NCBI GenBank assembly: GCA_964396535.1
Contig: CAYNFT010000051.1
Coordinates: 1-14,952 of the forward strand
Reading direction: 5' to 3'
DNA from: CAYNFT01 sp964396535
GTDB taxonomy: Bacteria > Chloroflexota > Dehalococcoidia > Dehalococcoidales > UBA2162
DNA: 14,952 bases
Shown here piece by piece: positions 7,506 to 13,353 of this stretch; the first letter of the stretch is position 1; the number at the start of each line of letters is the position of its first letter. The notes beneath the pieces are model-generated. The model saw only the letters and a program-made list of their open reading frames with translations. It was not told where the DNA came from and made no database searches. The translations under genes were made by a program, and so were the position numbers.

Positions 7506-8347
7506 TGAAAGATAAAGTTAAGATAGCCGGTGTTCAAATGGACCCGGAAATAATGAACATAGATAAAAATCTGAGAAAAATATTGGATCAGTCAAAAATC
7601 GCGGCTGAGAACAAAGCGGATCTGGTAGTGTTTCCGGAATGCACGCTGTCCGGTTATGTTTATGCCAGCCGAGAAGAAGCCTTATCGTATATGGTGACGG
7701 TACCCGGACCCGAGACGGATAAACTCGTTGAATGTGCAAAGGAGCTGGGCATTCATATGGTAGTCGGTTTGCTCGAAAAAGATCCAGAGCAGGACAAATG
7801 CTACAATTCTGCCGTTCTGGTTTCTCCACAGGGAATAATCGGAATATACCGGAAAACCCATCTTCCCTTCCTCGGTGTGGACAGATTCCTTGACCCGGGT
7901 GACGGACCACTTCGTGTGTACAACACATCTGTGGGCATTATCGGAATGCATATCTGTTATGACTGTAACTTCCCGGAAAATGCCCGGATTTTGACCTTAT
8001 TGGGAACCGAAATCCTTATCCTCCCAACTAACTGGCCGAACGGCAGGAACAAAGTTCCTGCATTTGTCGTGAACACCAGGGCATATGAGAACAAAGTTGC
8101 CGTAGTGGTTGTCGACCGCGTCGGCAATGAGAGAGGTACTCGTTTCATCGGAACCAGTAAAATTATAAATGCCATGGGAGACACCCTTGCTGAAGCAAGC
8201 GCCGATAACGAAGAGATAATCTACGCCGAAATAGACCTTAACGACTCCAGGAACAAACGATATGTTTTCAAACCTAGAGAATTCGAATTAGATTTCATCG
8301 GTGACCGGCGTCCTGAACTTTATGGTGAAATAGGAGAAGTTAATTAA
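7505..8347 (+). CDS. Nitrilase-superfamily carbon-nitrogen hydrolase (amidase / beta-ureidopropionase-like)
   Basis: 280 aa from the ATG at 7505, which overlaps the stop of the formamidase gene by one base. The longer open frame to 7418 is inside the upstream gene and is not used. The nitrilase-superfamily catalytic triad is visible: Glu45 in 'FPECTLSGY', Lys117 in 'YRKTHLPF', and the nucleophile Cys151 in 'HICYDCNFPE'. The length and the motif around Cys suit the amidase or carbamoylase branches (omega-amidase, N-carbamoyl amino acid hydrolase, beta-ureidopropionase), not true nitrilases. A role in freeing a beta- or omega-amino acid from its N-carbamoyl or amide form would fit the class III aminotransferase in the same cluster. 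The superfamily is firm; the specificity is inference. This is the last gene of the cluster. Confidence 0.9.
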   Translation: MKDKVKIAGVQMDPEIMNIDKNLRKILDQSKIAAENKADLVVFPECTLSGYVYASREEALSYMVTVPGPETDKLVECAKELGIHMVVGLLEKDPEQDKCYNSAVLVSPQGIIGIYRKTHLPFLGVDRFLDPGDGPLRVYNTSVGIIGMHICYDCNFPENARILTLLGTEILILPTNWPNGRNKVPAFVVNTRAYENKVAVVVVDRVGNERGTRFIGTSKIINAMGDTLAEASADNEEIIYAEIDLNDSRNKRYVFKPREFELDFIGDRRPELYGEIGEVN

Positions 8348-8360
8348 GGCCGCTATGATA

Positions 8361-8381
8361 CCCCGATGCTTTGCGTAGGGG
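8361..8381 (+). repeat. Hairpin just after the catabolic cluster
   Basis: CCCC pairs with GGGG, then after one mismatch ATGC pairs with GCGT (one G-U) around a TTT loop. It starts 13 bp after the stop codon and has no U-tract. An A/T hairpin follows (TTATTAAA 8388-8395 with TTTAATAA 8410-8417). They may be 3' mRNA stability structures ahead of the terminator. Confidence 0.4.
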
Positions 8382-8428
8382 AGAAGGTTATTAAACTAAG
8401 AAGAAATTCTTTAATAAGTCTACACACG

Positions 8429-8460
8429 AAGAAAAGCCTTCTCTATTGGGGTTTTTCTTT
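8429..8460 (+). terminator. Terminator-like hairpin at the end of the catabolic cluster
   Basis: AAGAAAAGCC (8429-8438) pairs with GGTTTTTCTT (8450-8459), with one G-U pair and an 11-nt loop. The 3' arm supplies a U-rich run. It lies about 85 bp after the last gene, a suitable place for Rho-independent termination. The stem is A/T-rich, so strength is uncertain. Confidence 0.5.
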
Positions 8461-8622
8461 ATGTTTATTCATTCCCCCATGTCCCGCGGGAGAAATGTCG
8501 ATATAGCTCTTTCTTCTGATTTTAACTTCTGACTTTTTGTTAAATGGAACAGGATTACACATTCCGTCAGACTGTTTGGCTCCATCGGCTTAGGTTCGGC
8601 TATCATATGGTCTGTCAGAAGA

Positions 8623-8967
8623 TTACCCCCAAATGGCATCCAAGATTTTAATTCTCAAGGCCATCCATACCGGAAGAAAAGCCGCTACCACCGCAGCAAC
8701 CAACAGTATGAAGGCAGAACGAGTCAGGTAGGAGAATCCTGTAACGAGGTAGACATCGCCGAACGGAAAGTGAAACGGGTATCTGGCTTCCACCGGTATT
8801 ACGATGTGGAGAAATACTAGAGTAGCCAAGATAGATGCGAGAATAGCATAAAACACGGCTCGGAGCAGATACGCCAGAGTTATGGAGCTTTGAGAAATGC
8901 CGGAGGTGTTGGAGGCCTGCCGAAAGTTAGGAACGAATGCTGTAAGAGCCGTACGAGAGTAGAGAGG
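8623..8967 (-). pseudogene. 3' remnant of an FtsX/MacB-type ABC transporter permease
   Basis: On the minus strand an open stretch of about 114 codons reads from a stop at 8968-8970 to a TAA at 8623-8625. The peptide looks like the C-terminal end of an FtsX-fold permease: a 'SGISQSSITLAYLLRA' linker, a membrane helix ('ILASILATLVFLHIVI'), an extracytoplasmic 'YPFHFPFGDVYL' loop, a last helix ('SAFILLVAAVVAAFLPVW'), and the family's closing 'P-W-x-A-L-R-x-x-x-x-x-A-I-x-G'. The homologous part continues upstream of the only plausible start (GTG at 8856), so that start is probably not real. The N-terminal helix, periplasmic domain and ATPase partner are missing. I read it as a gene truncated by deletion or rearrangement. 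A small expressed membrane protein starting at 8856 is less likely. Confidence 0.65.
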
Positions 8968-9104
8968 CTAATAAGAAGTCGATCCACCTGACGGCCAGCG
9001 GTTGTACGCTTCGCACCAGTCTACCCGCAAAAGGTAAATTTGCGCTAGGGCGTTATTGAGGAATTGAGGGGGTAACAAACCATCTATTTGTAAAAGACGA
9101 TGAA

Positions 9105-10019
9105 CTAGTCTTCGGGTAGAATATCATATTCTTGACTTATTTCAAACGGTGATTTACCGCCACGGTCCGGCTGTGGTGTGTTATTCCAGATATTCATCGC
9201 TAATCCCAGCCACTTGTTAATTTCCTCTACTGAATTAACTTCACCAACCCGGTCTGCAATTTCCTTTATGAAATCATTAACTTGGCTTGACTTCATATGT
9301 GAGAATACTAGCTTCTTCCATTGAGTCGGAGTCATAACGAGATTCAGGCGATCTTCAGCCCGGGCTGACTTCGTCATTCTGGCCACAGCCGCCTTAAGAG
9401 AAGAATCACGGGGTGGCAGGTCCTTCTTTGGTCGGTCTTCAGAGGGATCCTTCCTTTGCTGCAGAAACCTCTCGAGTTCTATCGGGTCGAGCTGAAAATT
9501 CTTCAACATAGCCTGCATGCCCGGCATGATGCGTATAGGCCACTGCAACCAGCCAGGACCAATCAGCCACCCACGTCGTCCGGCGGGTATAATATGGGCA
9601 CATAGAGCATCATCCCGACCAAGTAGCCGGCTGAGCTGGCGATTATCAATAGTAAACTCTTCATCCTCTAACCTTAGGATCAGACCTTTTCCCGGATTAA
9701 CCATGGCTACCATCGCCAGCACATACCGGGAACTTCTGAATGAATCAATAGCCGAAGCAAGTTCACCACCACTGAGGAAAGTTTCTGCGGCCAACTCGGC
9801 AGGACAACGTCCGTCCGGGAGTCTATAAGTTAAGGCAAACCAGCCCAGAAAGCGCCGTTCCCGGCTGGTGACACCACCAGCGCCTTCCATATAGTGGACT
9901 TCTCCTGGTTCGTCATAGCCGAAGTATTCACCCCTTGCCCTTGACCGTATGTCGGCGAGGGCTTCGCTTGTGGCACACCAGGCACCAATTTGCTCCAATA
10001 TGCTATTGGTCAGCGGCAT
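9105..10019 (-). CDS. Hypothetical protein resembling SEC-C-associated proteins
   Basis: 304 aa and soluble, with no signal or membrane segment. The middle part ('FRSSRYVLAMVAMVNPGKGLILRLEDEEFTI' then 'LLGRDDALCAHIIP', about residues 94-145) has the rhythm seen in proteins that often end in a SEC-C zinc motif, where a strand with 'pGkG..L.D...g' is followed by 'l..gD.l..r..p'. The C-terminal 'NIWNNTPQPDRGGKSPFE' also recurs in such proteins. The Cys-rich SEC-C tail itself is absent. A charged Pro/Lys/Asp-rich linker (about 190-208) separates the halves. Its SD (GAGGAG) lies in the last codons of the upstream UPF0158 gene, 3 bp away, so the two are translationally coupled. Function unknown. 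Confidence 0.7.
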   Translation of the reverse strand: MPLTNSILEQIGAWCATSEALADIRSRARGEYFGYDEPGEVHYMEGAGGVTSRERRFLGWFALTYRLPDGRCPAELAAETFLSGGELASAIDSFRSSRYVLAMVAMVNPGKGLILRLEDEEFTIDNRQLSRLLGRDDALCAHIIPAGRRGWLIGPGWLQWPIRIMPGMQAMLKNFQLDPIELERFLQQRKDPSEDRPKKDLPPRDSSLKAAVARMTKSARAEDRLNLVMTPTQWKKLVFSHMKSSQVNDFIKEIADRVGEVNSVEEINKWLGLAMNIWNNTPQPDRGGKSPFEISQEYDILPED

Positions 10020-10022
10020 AAA

Positions 10023-10463
10023 TTACTCCTCAGCTAATGTCACATCTATATCGTCAAGCCATTCCAGGGCCCTTTCCTCTATCCTATCATCTTTGAATTT
10101 AAACCACCTCTCTCTTTCCTCGGGATAATTAAGCAGCACATCCTTAAACCGCCGGAAGGCTCCCTTACCGTTTGTTGCTACTTCCAGTAGCTCAACAAGA
10201 TGCTCGTCTTCAATAGTCGCAATGAAATCTACCATGTCATCATACCCCTCATTGGATTCGACTTCAGGAATACGTTCGTAACGGTCGAATTCTACCTCAA
10301 TCCTGTCCTTTAGTTTCCCGGTTTCCTCATCATCCATATATTCAGAAATAAATAGTATCTCGCCCGTCTCCAGGTCGAGAAAATACTCATTCTCAAAGGA
10401 GCTATTCTCCCTTGCGTCGCAGAGCTCATCCAGATCTATTTTCAGTGTCTTCTTTTTTTCCAT
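10023..10463 (-). CDS. UPF0158 family protein
   Basis: 146 aa and very acidic. It matches UPF0158 (PF03682) along its length: 'EYFLDLETGEILFI' (about 26-39), 'DRYERIP' (60-66), 'YDDMVDFIATIEDEHL' (74-89), 'GKGAFRRFKDVLLNYPEERERWFKF' (about 99-123) and the closing 'RALEWLDDIDV'. The family is common in bacteria and has no established function; it is predicted to be cytoplasmic. It is the first gene of a minus-strand pair. The ATG follows CGGAG at about 8 nt. A candidate promoter with an overlapping inverted repeat lies just upstream (10502-10539). Confidence 0.9.
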   Translation of the reverse strand: MEKKKTLKIDLDELCDARENSSFENEYFLDLETGEILFISEYMDDEETGKLKDRIEVEFDRYERIPEVESNEGYDDMVDFIATIEDEHLVELLEVATNGKGAFRRFKDVLLNYPEERERWFKFKDDRIEERALEWLDDIDVTLAEE

Positions 10464-10501
10464 ATTTTTAACTCCGGTGTGACATCAGAGCATACGTTTA
10501 G

Positions 10502-10539
10502 ATTATATGTCATGTCAGGGATTAGTTTGCAAGCCTGAC
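10502..10539 (-). promoter_or_regulatory. Candidate promoter and operator of the UPF0158 operon
   Basis: On the minus strand an exact TATAAT (plus 10502-10507) is preceded by TTGCAA (10527-10532) with a 19-bp spacer, slightly long. An inverted repeat, GTCAGG (10514-10519) and CCTGAC (10534-10539), brackets the -35 box, so a repressor could bind there. The transcript would start about 30 bp before the start codon. Confidence 0.4.
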
Positions 10540-10813
10540 GATTTCACTTTCCACTATGATGTACTTTCGTTGGCTGATAACCGTAGAAAAGTGACGGTTC
10601 GTAGATGATAAGGACTGTTTTCCAGCCTCAACCCGAGTGTGGCAGGGGTACTCCCCCCCCTCTTTAACCCATCGTAGCTTAAATGGATATTTGTTATTGG
10701 GATTTAATAACCACCAAACTCAAATTTCTCCTAACCTGTTGTTAAGAGTAATTATTCTCTCAATGAAGTACCATAATTGAGGCTGATATTGTACCTATTT
10801 CATCCTCCTCCCC

Positions 10814-10926
10814 AAGGTTCGTGGATAATATCCGTTGTAGCTAACCCGTTGACTCCTTGATGTATCTGGTCAACGAATTTAGGTTGTATCTGGCCGTGGA
10901 AATACCTCAGAAAGTCCACGAACTTT
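10814..10926. repeat. Possible structured element with a long closing stem
   Basis: AAGGTTCGTGGA (10814-10825) pairs with TCCACGAACTTT (10915-10926): 12 pairs, one of them G-U. Inside are a 7-bp stem (CGTTGAC 10847-10853 with GTCAACG 10869-10875) and a short GTAT/ATAC stem (10886-10889 with 10902-10905). CGTGGA occurs again at 10895-10900 and could compete for the same 3' arm. No promoter or terminator clearly frames it, and the strand is unknown. Confidence 0.35.
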
Positions 10927-11454
10927 AGAGACAAAACCGAGGAAAAGCGATGGAAATAGTTTCATATGGTACTATTATTTATCACTGACGATAAAAACTT
11001 ATTCCGAAACCCCCTATTTTCAGCGCTTTTTATTTCTTACGATTAAACCGAACCCTAAAATAATCGTGCCTAAATTTGGGATTTTCGGGCATAGTTTTAC
11101 TAATTTCTCAAGGAAATCCGTTCTTTAATTTAATAGTCGAAAAGTGAGGGAGTTGAGAAAGTGATATTTCCTATAGAATATTATGAGCCAACGGAAAAGA
11201 CTTTTTACTCACCTCCGTTACCTAGCTTAATGAACGTCTTCTGTTACTTTACCAGCTAGCCTTGGGAGTCCTGCACAAATTCCTCTATTGTGACATTAGA
11301 GCCTGGATCATTCCACCAGAGTGGTTTTATTACTTAAGTAGTGCCGGATAATTGTATTACAGAATCCGATGGTGGATTACCAGCGGCGGTTAATCGAAAG
11401 TAGTCTAGATGCTGTTTGGGTGTTCATTGGATGATTCGGGTAGCCAAGATTGAA

Positions 11455-11646
11455 TCAATGCTCGTGAATCCACTTAACCAGTTCTTCTCTCAAGAAGACT
11501 CTCTTCTTGCCAATCTTGTGCGAAGGCAGCCCCTGCTTCATCAGTCGATAGATCGTCTGATGACTCACGCCAAGAAATCTCTGAGCCTCTTGAAATGTTA
11601 TGAATATTCGCTGGACATCCTGCATATCCTTGTTTTCCTCAGTCAT
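11455..11646 (-). CDS. Small helix-turn-helix protein (excisionase/MerR-like, HTH_17)
   Basis: 63 aa. Residues from about 15 to 60 form a typical winged HTH of the excisionase family: 'FITFQEAQRFLGVSHQTIYRLMKQGLPSHKIGKKRVFLREELVKWI'. The 'eaA..LgvS..TiyrliK.G.lpa.kiGkr..f....l..Wl' pattern is clear. These proteins bind DNA as recombination directionality factors or as small regulators. SD GGAGG lies 4 nt before the ATG. It diverges from the DNA-binding/protease cassette across a 168-bp region with repeated ATGTTA motifs, so a regulator of that cassette is the simplest reading. No integrase is in the window. The open frame on the opposite strand (11416-11670) is a shadow. Confidence 0.8.
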   Translation of the reverse strand: MTEENKDMQDVQRIFITFQEAQRFLGVSHQTIYRLMKQGLPSHKIGKKRVFLREELVKWIHEH

Positions 11647-11662
11647 GTGGCCTCCATTGTAC

Positions 11663-11772
11663 TATGTTAGATGGTATGTTAACTAAATATTGATGGTTAG
11701 GCACACACTTACTGTATGATGTTTTACGTTATTAAATGTTATGCTATTGACAAATATGGACTTTAATGTTAT
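11663..11772 (+). promoter_or_regulatory. Repeated ATGTTA motifs in the divergent intergenic region
   Basis: ATGTTA occurs four times in the same orientation, at 11664-11669, 11676-11681, 11736-11741 and 11766-11771, with a variant ACGTTA at 11726-11731. The first pair extends to TATGTTA and is 12 bp apart. The last pair extends to AATGTTAT, is 30 bp apart, and straddles the -35 box. They may be operator sites for the adjacent HTH protein. Confidence 0.4.
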
Positions 11773-11775
11773 TAT
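11747..11775 (+). promoter_or_regulatory. Strong sigma70-type promoter of the DNA-binding/protease cassette
   Basis: A perfect TTGACA (11747-11752), a 17-bp spacer and TATTAT (11770-11775, one mismatch to consensus). Transcription would begin near 11782, giving a leader of about 33 nt before the first gene. One ATGTTA repeat overlaps the -10 box. Confidence 0.75.
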
Positions 11776-11814
11776 ATACTCCGAAAAAGCCGAGAGAATA
11801 CGGAAGGAGGTAAG

Positions 11815-12240
11815 ATGAAAATCTTGACCAAGAAGCTCGGAAAAGGTGAAATCAGATGGGGAGGAGTTGTCATCCCTCGCGACAAGACATCTCTATTCCC
11901 TACCCCGGGAGTAGAGTTTGATCTTGTTGATGAGAAGACAAGGCATACGGCGAAAATGGATAACCAGTCTCGTCTTCGTATGTCGAGTTGGTTCCGCCAG
12001 CATCGAACTGTGAAACCCGGGGATGAAGTCACGTTCTACCGGCAAAATGGAACCATGCGAATCTCTCTTTCACGATCGTTTTCGAGGCCGGAGAAAGAGA
12101 CGTTCGACTGGGCGTTGGAAGTCATCGAGGCCATCCGTGACGGTGAGATTCACGGAGTCATCCGGCTCAACGGCAGTGGATTCAGTGTCGAAATCGGTGA
12201 CCACATCAAGAAAACGGAAGTGGTCGTAGGCTCGAAGTAG
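11815..12240 (+). CDS. Unknown protein with a possible B3/EcoRII-N-like DNA-binding domain
   Basis: 141 aa, basic and soluble. The first 85 residues have the layout of a B3-like pseudobarrel as in the EcoRII N-terminal domain: an early strand 'GGVVIPRD' (16-23), 'FPTPGVEFDLVD' (28-39), a helix before 'SSWFRQHRTVKPGDEVTFY' (57-75, with W59, F60 and the 'KPGDEV' turn), and a closing strand 'MRISL'. The rest ('FDWALEVIEAIRDGEIHGVIRL') is a helix plus strands with no match I recognise. There is no catalytic nuclease motif, so if the fold is right it would bind rather than cut DNA. The SD is perfect (AAGGAGGT) and the gene follows the strong promoter directly. It is the first gene of a cassette with the proteasome-like gene. 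The fold call is tentative. Confidence 0.75.
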   Translation: MKILTKKLGKGEIRWGGVVIPRDKTSLFPTPGVEFDLVDEKTRHTAKMDNQSRLRMSSWFRQHRTVKPGDEVTFYRQNGTMRISLSRSFSRPEKETFDWALEVIEAIRDGEIHGVIRLNGSGFSVEIGDHIKKTEVVVGSK

Positions 12241-12253
12241 GGTTTGCAGTTAT

Positions 12254-12378
12254 GGGGGATGGCACAGGAGTCGACGGACTATTTCGGTGGGTTATCCCCC
12301 TTCTCGAAATGTATTTCTCCTGTGCCTCCTCCGCCAACAAACCGAGAGAAGGACGGTTTAGTCATAAGGGAGGAAGAA
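12254..12378 (+). promoter_or_regulatory. Highly structured mRNA leader of the proteasome-like gene (candidate cis-regulatory RNA)
   Basis: A perfect 10-bp stem GGCACAGGAG (12261-12270) with CTCCTGTGCC (12317-12326) encloses a second stem ATTTCG (12281-12286) with CGAAAT (12305-12310) and a GGG/CCC apical stem. GGGGGAT (12254-12260), next to the outer stem, can pair with ATCCCCC (12294-12300) in the apical part, giving a pseudoknot or a switch. Directly 3' of the outer stem, TCCTCC (12327-12332) is complementary to the SD GGAGGA (12369-12374). Between them lies a 6-bp hairpin (AAACCG 12339-12344 with CGGTTT 12354-12359). This is the architecture expected of a leader that can mask the SD. Confidence 0.55.
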
Positions 12379-13032
12379 ATGACGCTGATTATCGGTGCTA
12401 GATGTCAAGACGGAGTCGTCATAGCCGCAGACCGCAGACGGTTATCGAGGCACGAAAGGGGTCCCAGCACAACGAAGCTGTTCAAGCTATCCTGCGGAGC
12501 AGCTATAGCTGGTGCTGGAGATGATGCTGTGCTCAATGAAGCCCGGATTCTAATAGACCGTCAAATCAAGGAACTCGCAAACGGATCGCCGGTAACCTCT
12601 CTATTCGACGTAGTTGAGATAGCGGCCGGGATTACTAATGATTTGGTAGGTCGCTACCAGAATGCGATGGAGGAGTCATTTGGCTATGTTCTCAGTGGGA
12701 CTGACAACCTGAATACCGGGAAAGCCAGGCTTTTTACTGTTTTTGGAGCAGGCCTTTCAGAACTGCCATGGGTGTGTCTCGGCTCGGGAAGTTCATATGC
12801 CCGACCGCTGGTAGAATTACTCTTAGCGGATGGTAATTTACCCGCTCAGGATGCGCAAAAGATTGTTGTCTACATATTCAGTCTGGTTTCCAATGTGCTG
12901 ACCACCGTTGGCGATGGCATTGACATAAGCATCTGCAAGGACAGTCAAGTTGCCGGTGATATTGCGTATTTGAAGGAAGCCAGTTTAGATAGGTTACGTA
13001 CCGCTATTCTTAATACTATACTCAAAGGTTAG
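12379..13032 (+). CDS. Stand-alone proteasome/HslV-like Ntn hydrolase
   Basis: 217 aa from the ATG at 12379, which has GGAGG 5 nt upstream. The longer frame to a TTG at 12244 crosses the structured leader and has no SD. After removal of Met1 the protein would begin with Thr, as in HslV ('MTTI...'). Asp falls exactly at position 17 counted from that Thr ('IAADRRR'). A Lys at 32 in 'TTKLF' matches the proteasome Lys33 with a one-residue deletion. So the Thr1-Asp17-Lys33 core of a T1 peptidase is present. The rest follows the proteasome fold: 'AIAGAGDDA' (42-50), 'YVLSGTD', 'ARLFTVFGAG' and 'LGSGSSYARPLVELL' (135-149), then a long helix. The accessory Asp166 and Ser169 appear to be replaced (Leu/Thr/Val near 'LTTVGDGIDI'). 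No ATPase is nearby. It could be a self-compartmentalising peptidase of a divergent bacterial family, or an amidase with this fold. Confidence 0.85.
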   Translation: MTLIIGARCQDGVVIAADRRRLSRHERGPSTTKLFKLSCGAAIAGAGDDAVLNEARILIDRQIKELANGSPVTSLFDVVEIAAGITNDLVGRYQNAMEESFGYVLSGTDNLNTGKARLFTVFGAGLSELPWVCLGSGSSYARPLVELLLADGNLPAQDAQKIVVYIFSLVSNVLTTVGDGIDISICKDSQVAGDIAYLKEASLDRLRTAILNTILKG

Positions 13033-13074
13033 TGATTTTGGTTATTATCAGAACTGTAGAGGAGGTAATCCAAA

Positions 13075-13353
13075 ATGACGAAACATCCACCACCCAAATC
13101 ACCTGATGGTAGAACTCTAGCCCCTAGTATCCGAGATTTTGCTCTCAACCATAATCCTCCGTTAAAGTACGAAGGTATGCGTACGGCTATTGATGCTCTT
13201 ACTGCCTGTAAGTCTCCCGAGGGCAACGACTATGACTTCCACTATGATGTCGATTACCGGCGAGATGGAGTGTATATTAAGTTGAGACAAGGGCAAGGAC
13301 ATCGTACCTATGAAAAAGAAGTGGAGAGGATGCGGCAGCAAGCAGGATTCTAG
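13075..13353 (+). CDS. Small hypothetical protein, third gene of the cassette
   Basis: 92 aa with a strong SD (GAGGAGGT) before the ATG, 42 bp after the proteasome-like gene, so it is probably co-transcribed. It is hydrophilic and rich in charged residues. A Pro-rich N-terminus ('KHPPPKSPDG') is followed by a helical part ('YEGMRTAIDALTACK'), a strand-like acidic/aromatic middle ('YDFHYDVDYRRDGVYIKL') and a basic/acidic helix ('YEKEVERMRQQAGF'). No domain is recognised, and there is no membrane segment or Cys pair. It could be a partner, substrate or adaptor of the Ntn hydrolase, but nothing in the sequence decides that. Confidence 0.65.
   Translation: MTKHPPPKSPDGRTLAPSIRDFALNHNPPLKYEGMRTAIDALTACKSPEGNDYDFHYDVDYRRDGVYIKLRQGQGHRTYEKEVERMRQQAGF

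Larger units (their letters stand above)
10464..11454. other. About 990 bp of AT-rich DNA without recognisable genes
   Basis: No open frame of convincing length or content on either strand, and no tRNA or rRNA. It holds the UPF0158 promoter, a run of eight C (10653-10660) preceded by GGGG, a region of pairable arms at 10814-10926, and a perfect TACTTAAGTA palindrome (11331-11340). Several A/T-rich tracts could be decayed sequence. Confidence 0.6.

Noticed and set aside
10653..10660. Run of eight C as a phase-variation tract
   Set aside because: It is in no gene or evident promoter. It pairs loosely with the preceding GGGG and may be a simple homopolymer or an assembly-error site.
10804..10926. 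Minus-strand 41-codon peptide ending '...IIHEPWGGG' as a real gene fragment
   Set aside because: It has an upstream stop and no start with an SD, and I recognise no family. The repeats that form the hairpins explain the repeated words.
11416..11670. 84-codon plus-strand open frame
   Set aside because: It lies opposite the HTH gene, which has clear domain homology and an SD. The plus frame has neither.
12244..12378. N-terminal extension (propeptide) of the proteasome-like protein starting at a TTG
   Set aside because: No SD at the TTG, and the stretch is a Pro-rich translation of a strongly base-paired leader. The ATG at 12379 has a good SD and puts Thr directly after Met as in HslV.
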